Made by a program: the position numbers and the translations under genes. DNA of 6,522 nt from Opitutaceae bacterium. GTDB taxonomy: Bacteria; Verrucomicrobiota; Verrucomicrobiia; Opitutales; Opitutaceae. Shown in pieces: positions 1 to 3,484 of this stretch (positions are counted from its first letter, which is position 1; every line of letters begins with the position of its first letter). The notes under the pieces were generated by a model. It was given only the letters and a program-made list of their open reading frames with translations, made no database searches and was not told the origin of the DNA. Where the stretch lies: NCBI GenBank assembly GCA_031282705.1, contig JAITDF010000344.1, positions 1-6,522 of the forward strand, read 5' to 3'.

Positions 1-258
1 ACAGACCATTTGGCGAGCCACACGGACCATTTGGCGAGCCACACACGCCATTTGGCGCGCCACACAGGCCATTTGGCGAGCCACACACGCCATTTGGCGC
101 GCCACACAGGCCATTTGGCGAGCCACACGCGCCATTTGGCGAGCCACACAGACCATTTGGCGAGCCACACGGACCATTTGGCGAGCCACACAGGCCATTT
201 GGCGCGCCACACGCGCCATTTGGCGAGCCACACAGACCATTTGGCGCGCCACACGCGC
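1..258. repeat. 21-bp tandem repeat array, 12 full units, cut by the left edge
   Basis: Twelve head-to-tail units of exactly 21 bp start with CATTTGGCG at 7, 28, 49, 70, 91, 112, 133, 154, 175, 196, 217 and 238. The first six bases of the window are the tail of a further unit. In every unit bases 1-9, 11-17 and 21 are identical. Only base 10 (A or C) and bases 18-20 vary. Each unit carries the dyad TGGC-NN-GCCA; when base 10 is C (units 3, 5, 10, 12) it becomes the perfect palindrome TGGCGCGCCA. Because 21 is divisible by three and no unit contains a stop in any frame, long frames through it (for example one reading HLASHTD-type heptapeptides to position 345) are expected and do not show coding. 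There are no spacers, so it is not CRISPR. Confidence 0.97.
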
Positions 259-372
259 CGCGCCGCCGCGGTTGTAAAAACAAACCCCCGAAAACCGCAA
301 CGGACCCCAAATAAAAAGTTTTCCCCGCGCCGCCGCCCCGGTTAGACCTGACACCCTCCACTCCACCAACCC
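259..372 (+). other. Leader region between the repeat array and eda
   Basis: This 114-bp non-coding stretch leads into the aldolase gene. It begins with GCCGCG-type sequence and contains short A-rich islands near 272-282 and 309-317 in otherwise GC-rich DNA. I could not pair a convincing -35 and -10 hexamer at normal spacing, and there is no Shine-Dalgarno-like purine run before the ATG at 373. The eda promoter probably lies here or within the array, but its position cannot be fixed. Confidence 0.4.
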
Positions 373-1011
373 ATGAAAAAAGACGCCATCCTGTCCAAAA
401 TCAAAACCGAGAAAGTCGTCGCCCTCATCCGCGCCGACAGCCCCGACGGGCTCCTCGACTGCGCCAAGGCCCTCGCCGCCGGCGGCCTCACCAGCATCGA
501 ACTCACCATGACCACGCCCGGCGCCCTCCGCATGCTCGAAAAAGCCACCGCCGAGCTGCCCGAATTCCTCTTCGGCCTCGGCACCGTGCTCGACACCGAG
601 ACCGCCCGCGCCGGCATCCTCGCCGGCGCCCGCTTCATCGTCACGCCCGCCACCCGCCCCGCCGTCAACGAACTCTGCCGCCGCTACAGCATCCCCGTCT
701 TCTGCGGCGCGTTCACCCCCACCGAAATCCTCACCGCCTGGGAATCCGGCGCCGACGCCGTGAAGATCTTCCCCGCCGAGTTCTTCGGCCCCGGCTACAT
801 CAAATCCGTCAAGGCCCCCTTCCCGCAAATCGACTTCGTGCCCACCGGCGGCGTCAACGAAAACAACCTCGCCGACTTCCTCAAAGCCGGCGCCGCCGCC
901 ACCGCCGCCGGCAGCTCGCTCGTGCAAGCCCGTGCGCTCAAGGACAGGGACTGGCCCGCCATCACCGCCAAAGCCAAAGCCTTCGCCGCCGCCGCCGCCG
1001 CCGCCAGGTAA
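373..1011 (+). CDS. eda: KDPG/KHG aldolase (2-dehydro-3-deoxy-phosphogluconate / 4-hydroxy-2-oxoglutarate aldolase)
   Basis: This is a 212-residue class I (Schiff-base) aldolase of the Eda/KdgA TIM-barrel family, which usually has about 200-215 residues. By family knowledge it cleaves 2-keto-3-deoxy-6-phosphogluconate to pyruvate and glyceraldehyde-3-phosphate in the cytosol, in Entner-Doudoroff or uronate catabolism. Visible signatures are ALIR (17-20), the general acid/base Glu43 in IELTMTTPGA, GLGTVLD (68-74), FIVTPA, FTPTEI (114-119), the Schiff-base Lys131 in AVKIFPAEFFGP, and the phosphate-binding PTGGV (157-161). The TTPGA version after Glu43 resembles Bacillus KdgA more than E. coli Eda. 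The protein ends in seven alanines coded by a pure (GCC)7 run (985-1005), then Arg and stop. The ATG at 373 is the natural start; no Shine-Dalgarno sequence precedes it. No other Entner-Doudoroff gene is in view, so the in vivo substrate (KDPG, KHG or KDPGal) is open. Confidence 0.95.
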   Translation: MKKDAILSKIKTEKVVALIRADSPDGLLDCAKALAAGGLTSIELTMTTPGALRMLEKATAELPEFLFGLGTVLDTETARAGILAGARFIVTPATRPAVNELCRRYSIPVFCGAFTPTEILTAWESGADAVKIFPAEFFGPGYIKSVKAPFPQIDFVPTGGVNENNLADFLKAGAAATAAGSSLVQARALKDRDWPAITAKAKAFAAAAAAAR

Positions 1012-1035
1012 GCGCGCCCCCCGCCGCGTCTCCGA

Positions 1036-1082
1036 AATCGACCGCAATCGACCGCAATCGACTGCAATCGACTTGAGTCGAT
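1036..1082. repeat. 10-bp tandem repeat, four units, ending in an inverted repeat
   Basis: Four 10-bp units start at 1036, 1046, 1056 and 1066. The first two are AATCGACCGC, the third has one change, and the fourth diverges in its last three bases. The last unit leads into a perfect 7-bp inverted repeat with a 2-base loop: ATCGACT (1067-1073), TG, AGTCGAT (1076-1082). It lies 25 bp after the eda stop. The hairpin is followed by no T-run, so it is not a classical terminator. Confidence 0.9.
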
Positions 1083-1098
1083 GACCGGCAAAGTGCAT

Positions 1099-1116
1099 CC
1101 GCCGCCCGGGCGGCGG
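1099..1116. repeat. 18-bp perfect GC palindrome
   Basis: The sequence from 1099 to 1116, centred on CCCGGG, equals its own reverse complement across all 18 bases. It lies between the 10-bp repeat and the heptamer repeat in the eda-helicase gap. It could form a strong hairpin or cruciform in the 3' region of the eda transcript and might protect or stop it. No T-tract follows on either strand, so I do not call it an intrinsic terminator. Confidence 0.8.
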
Positions 1117-1118
1117 GA

Positions 1119-1146
1119 GCATTCCGCATTCCGCGCTCCGCGCTCC
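1119..1146. repeat. 7-bp tandem repeat, four units (2+2)
   Basis: Two copies of GCATTCC (1119-1132) are followed by two copies of GCGCTCC (1133-1146), an exact 7-bp period. The array ends 10 bp before the ATG at 1157 and occupies the position where a ribosome binding site would lie. It resembles in form the short tandemly repeated heptamers (STRR) known from cyanobacteria, though the sequence differs. Confidence 0.9.
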
Positions 1147-1994
1147 GCACACCCTCATGCACTTCGACCTCGACCAGCGCACCGCCAGCCTGAGCGTCGG
1201 CGAATTTGCCGACTTCACCCCCGGCCCGCGCGACGCCCCCGGCGGCCCCACCGGCCTCTGGCGCGCGCAACTCGGCACGCACTGGCACCACCAACTCCGC
1301 GACCACGCCGCCGCCGACCACCCCGGCGCCCGTTTTGAAGTGCCCGTCACCGGAAAAATCTTTCACCACGGCTGGCTGCTCACCCTCACCGGCCGCATCG
1401 ACCAAATCCTCCCCGCCCCCGCCCCCGCCGCCGCTGCCGCTGCCCCCGCCGCCCCCCCCGCCGTCACGCTGCGCGAAATCAAAACCGTCACCCGCCCGCT
1501 CCCCGCCGACGAATCCGAACTCCGCGCCGATTACCCCGCCTATTTCATCCAAATCGCCGCCTACGTGGAACTGCTGCGCACGGCCGCCACCGTGCGCGGC
1601 GAACTGCACTTCGTCGAAATCGCCAGCGGCCTTGCGCAAACCATCGCCCTTTCCCCCGCCGACGAAAACCGCTTCCGCGCCCAGCTCGAACGCGTCACCG
1701 AATTCCTCGACCACCGCCACCGCGCCCGCGAACGCCTCCGCCACCTCCGCTTCCGCCCGCCCGTCCCCGCCCCGCGCCCCGGCCAGGAAACCACGCAAGC
1801 CGGCCTCGCCGCCGCGCTCGCCGCGCACCCCGTCGTGTTTTTCGAAGCCCCGACCGGCTTCGGCAAAACCGGCGCCCTCCTCCACCTCGCGCTCGACCGG
1901 CTCCGCGCCGGCCGCTTCGACCGCGTCCTCTACCTCACCGGCAAAGCCACCGGCCAGCTCCAAGTCATGCGCACCCTCCACGCCATGACCGCGC

Positions 1995-2085
1995 CCCCCG
2001 CTGCCGATGTTGCGCAAAGCGGACAATCCGCCTCCGGCCCCGAACGCCCCCACCCCCCGCCCCCCGCTGCCGATGCTGCGCAAAG
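1995..2085. repeat. 25-bp direct repeat pair, 66 bp apart
   Basis: A 25-bp sequence at 1995-2019, running from CCCCCGCTGCC to TGCGCAAAG, recurs at 2061-2085 with one change (T to C). The offset is 66 bp (22 codons), so both copies read AADVAQ/AADAAQ in the helicase frame. The first copy is followed by a small hairpin, GCGGA-CAA-TCCGC (2019-2031). The first copy starts exactly where similarity to the helicase family ends, suggesting inserted repeat DNA. Confidence 0.85.
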
Positions 2086-2110
2086 ACCGCTCTCCGGGCG
2101 GGACCTGCCG

Positions 2111-2194
2111 GTTTTCGATTCCCAATACCCGGGCGGACGCCGCCCCGCCGGCCCGCCGCCGGGAGCGGAAGCCCCCCAATCGAAAATCGAAAAC
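2111..2194. repeat. Dispersed palindromic element, copy 1 (end of helicase remnant)
   Basis: A perfect 10-bp inverted repeat bounds it: GTTTTCGATT (2111-2120) and AATCGAAAAC (2185-2194). The left arm runs into CCCAAT; the right arm contains two AATCGAA heptamers (2178-2191). The stretch GGAGCGG-AAG-CCCCCC before the right arm matches GGAGCGGCAGCTCCC at 4864-4878 inside uvrA. Both copies also share the left arm GTTTTCGATT, so they are members of one family. The truncated helicase frame ends 22 bp beyond it. Confidence 0.82.
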
Positions 2195-2218
2195 CTCCAG
2201 GACCGGACGCCGGCGTAA

Positions 2219-2310
2219 CATCAGAGAGAAATATCAGAGCCATGCCCCGGCCTGGGTCGAGAGGGTGTGAAATATGCGGGCTAAAGTCGGTCCCCCATCG
2301 GGGAATGGTG
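2219..2310. other. Unassigned intergenic sequence between convergent genes
   Basis: These 92 bp follow the premature stop of the helicase remnant. They are less GC-rich than their surroundings and encode no recognisable continuation of the helicase in any frame. A short CCCC-ATC-GGGG dyad near 2293-2303 is too weak to call a terminator. It may be a scar of the event that removed the rest of the helicase gene. Confidence 0.4.
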
Positions 2311-2635
2311 TTATTTTTCCGCCGGCAAACTTGAGAACGGGATTTTGCCGTCAACGAAAACCTCCGGCGGGCGCCAGTCCGCGCGCAACGGCGAGGCGCA
2401 CGGCACGCCTTCCTCCCCGATGCCGAGCCGGTCTTTTAGCAAATGGAAATTCGCGCTGGCCGGATACGGCGCGGTTTCCTCGCCCAGCGGCGCCGGCGCC
2501 GGCGCCGCTGGCGGGCACGGGCGGCATGGCGTCGGGTTTCGCACCCCGGAGCGTGAGAAACGCGAGGGGCACGAGCGCGGCGAGCGAGAGAAAATCGCCG
2601 GCGCCGGCGCGGATTTTGTCGCGAAAAAAGCTCAT
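2311..2635 (-). pseudogene. Small anchored protein of unknown function, apparently frameshifted
   Basis: Read on the minus strand, ATG at 2635 gives a basic start, then a hydrophobic segment (LSLAALVPLAFLTL, about residues 16-29) like a signal or membrane anchor, then a Pro/Ala/Gly-rich linker. In the linker (about 2498-2540, a GGCGCC hexamer run) the protein-like reading jumps forward one base into another frame. That frame continues PLGEETAPYPASANF and ends with GKIPFSSLPAEK and a TAA at 2311-2313. A one-base insertion or two-base deletion explains this; a sequencing error in the GC-rich run is equally possible. If repaired the product would have about 107 residues. It starts 33 bp after the minus-strand gene at 2669-2866 and is probably cotranscribed with it. 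No family recognised. Confidence 0.5.
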
Positions 2636-2668
2636 GGTGAAAATGGAATTTTGTTTCGCCGGCGCGGG

Positions 2669-2866
2669 TCAGCCAACGGTGTCCCCGCCTTCGCCGTCCC
2701 CGCCCCAAGCGCCGGTGATGTTCGCGGCCACGTCGAGCCGCCACGACACGCGGCGGAGCAGCGCGGCGGTTTTTTCCAGCGGCCACGCGGTCAGGAGAAA
2801 CAGCGCCGCCAGCACGGAGAGCACCGCGCACAGCGCGAGGGCGGGGGGACGGAGCGCCTTTTTCAT
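2669..2866 (-). CDS. Small single-pass membrane protein of unknown function
   Basis: It encodes 65 residues from the ATG at 2866. The N-terminus is MKKALRPP, followed by one strongly hydrophobic segment (about residues 9-28, LALCAVLSVLAALFLLTAWP). Next come a basic amphipathic stretch (KTAALLRRVSWRLDVAANI) and a short Gly/Asp-rich tail (GGDGEGGDTVG). This suggests an N-terminal anchor or uncleaved signal with the rest in the periplasm or at the membrane surface. I chose 2866 because the promoter predicted at 2895-2922 would start RNA near 2888, giving a leader of about 20 nt. The in-frame ATG at 2887 and GTG at 2908 would leave no leader or lie within the promoter. Function unknown; the downstream small gene may be a partner. 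Confidence 0.65.
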   Translation of the reverse strand: MKKALRPPALALCAVLSVLAALFLLTAWPLEKTAALLRRVSWRLDVAANITGAWGGDGEGGDTVG

Positions 2867-2894
2867 GGGCGAGGACAAGATGGGCATGGCGTAA

Positions 2895-2922
2895 AAAATA
2901 CCACTCACGGCGTATTTGTCAA
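2895..2922 (-). promoter_or_regulatory. Sigma70-like promoter for the small membrane-protein gene
   Basis: On the minus strand a consensus -35 box TTGACA (2922-2917) is followed after 16 bp by TATTTT (2900-2895), four of six matches to TATAAT. Transcription would begin about position 2888, some 20 nt before the ATG at 2866. The box lies in a rare AT-rich patch between the divergent genes. Confidence 0.6.
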
Positions 2923-2944
2923 TTATTTACCTCTGTTCATGGCG

Positions 2945-2973
2945 TTGAGATAAATGCATGAGTGCGCCATAAT
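2945..2973 (+). promoter_or_regulatory. Sigma70-like promoter for the XRE regulator
   Basis: TTGAGA (2945-2950, five of six) and CATAAT (2968-2973, five of six) are spaced by exactly 17 bp. The expected RNA start, 6-8 bases downstream, falls at 2979-2981, which is the GTG start codon itself. The transcript would be leaderless. It lies back to back with the minus-strand promoter, 22 bp apart. Confidence 0.6.
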
Positions 2974-2985
2974 GTGGCGTGCCAC
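2974..2985. promoter_or_regulatory. Dyad over the XRE start codon, possible operator
   Basis: GTGGC-GT-GCCAC is a perfect 5-bp inverted repeat with a 2-base centre. It abuts the -10 box and covers the GTG start. A second overlapping dyad CGCCA-N5-TGGCG spans 2965-2979. Such placement suits autorepression by the XRE protein. The core TGGC-NN-GCCAC also matches the dyad in each 21-bp repeat unit at the left end. Confidence 0.4.
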
Positions 2986-3368
2986 GTCGCTCCAAACCCA
3001 ACCGTCAGCAAAAGCAAGCCCTCGTCCGGCTGGGGGAGAACATCCGCCGCGAGCGCCGGCGCCTGGGGCTGACGCAGGCGGAGCTGGCCGAGCGCGCCGG
3101 GCTGCACCCGCGCGTGTTGCAGAAAATGGAGTCGGCCCAGAGCAACATTCTGGCGACGACGCTGGCGCGCCTCCAGTCCGTGCTCCAGTGCCCGTGGGAA
3201 CTGCTCATGGCCAGCCTGGACACGACCGAGAGCGTGGAGGCGTGGCTGCGCCGCATGGAGGCCGCGCGCGACCCGGACTGGCTGGTTTTCATGCAAAACG
3301 CGCGCGCCGCGTGGGAGGGCCGCGCCAAGCCCTCGCCAGGCAAAATCACCGTGCCGCCGCCGAGGTGA
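2979..3368 (+). CDS. XRE-family HTH transcriptional regulator
   Basis: It encodes 129 residues. A helix-turn-helix domain of the HTH_3/XRE (Cro/cI) type spans about residues 17-76: LGENIRRERRRLGLTQAELAERAGLHPRVLQKME and on to LARLQSVLQCPWELL, with the recognition pair near 31-53. The N-terminus is basic and likely touches DNA. Residues 80-129 are a short tail with acidic and Trp-containing helices ending in a Pro-rich segment; no sensor domain is recognised. A stop at 2970-2972 lies upstream in frame and GTG at 2979 is the first usable start, so GTG is chosen. This agrees with the promoter, which predicts a leaderless message. It is divergent from the small membrane-protein gene and may regulate that gene and itself. 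A likely terminator follows. Target unknown. Confidence 0.85.
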   Translation: MPRRSKPNRQQKQALVRLGENIRRERRRLGLTQAELAERAGLHPRVLQKMESAQSNILATTLARLQSVLQCPWELLMASLDTTESVEAWLRRMEAARDPDWLVFMQNARAAWEGRAKPSPGKITVPPPR

Positions 3369-3378
3369 GCGGCAACGG

Positions 3379-3421
3379 CGCCGGCGGCAGGGCAGTGGAG
3401 GGCGCGCCGGCGGAATTTTTT
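3379..3421 (+). terminator. Probable intrinsic terminator after the XRE gene
   Basis: Eight-base arms CGCCGGCG (3379-3386 and 3405-3412) are reverse complements with an 18-base loop. They are followed after GAA by six T residues (3416-3421). The stem starts 11 bp after the TGA at 3366-3368. Each arm is also self-palindromic, so alternative folds exist. Confidence 0.5.
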
Positions 3422-3484
3422 GCGCGTTTGCCTCCCGCCGCCGCCCGTGCTTGCGTTTCACGTCTCCCATTTTCGCAAAAACCG

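Larger units (their letters stand above)
1157..2218 (+). pseudogene. Truncated PD-(D/E)XK nuclease / Rad3-DinG-like helicase
   Basis: The frame gives 353 residues, but only about the first 279 look like protein-family sequence. Residues 57-140 fit a Cas4/RecB-type PD-(D/E)XK nuclease: Asp82 in LTGRID, Glu107 and Lys109 in REIKT, and a QxxxY motif (Gln132-Tyr136, QIAAY). An Ala/Pro low-complexity run (about 87-102) separates the Asp from ExK. Residues 205-278 begin a superfamily 2 helicase of XPD/DinG type: a QAG-like stretch at 214, Walker A APTGFGKT (231-238) and a motif Ia-like segment RVLYLTGKATGQLQ (256-269). After residue 279 the sequence becomes Pro/Ala-rich repeat DNA (from 1995) and stops at 2216. 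The DEAH box, the iron-sulphur cysteines usual in XPD-like enzymes, and the C-terminal RecA domain are missing, and 2219-2310 does not supply them. A complete member should be roughly 700-900 residues. The protein is unlikely to be an active helicase; a free nuclease fragment is possible. The ATG at 1157 has no Shine-Dalgarno sequence. Confidence 0.8.

Noticed and set aside
1..258. CRISPR array
   Set aside because: Units are contiguous with no 25-40 bp unique spacers, and no cas genes lie nearby; the Cas4-like domain belongs to a helicase fusion.
10..345. Open frame with HLASHTD-type heptapeptide repeats
   Set aside because: A 21-bp period without stops is open in all frames; variation is not biased to silent positions, and the start is an arbitrary TTG inside the array.
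952..961. TGGC-CC-GCCA as another XRE operator
   Set aside because: It lies inside the eda coding sequence (DWPA codons) and is best explained by chance in GC-rich DNA.
962..2221. 419-residue open frame on the minus strand
   Set aside because: It is Gly/Arg/Ala-rich antisense of the eda end, repeats and helicase remnant; it has no recognisable domain.
2345..2953. 202-residue plus-strand frame over the small minus-strand genes
   Set aside because: It is basic, Gly/Arg-rich and without domains, and it runs through both divergent promoters; the minus strand has a membrane segment and promoter instead.
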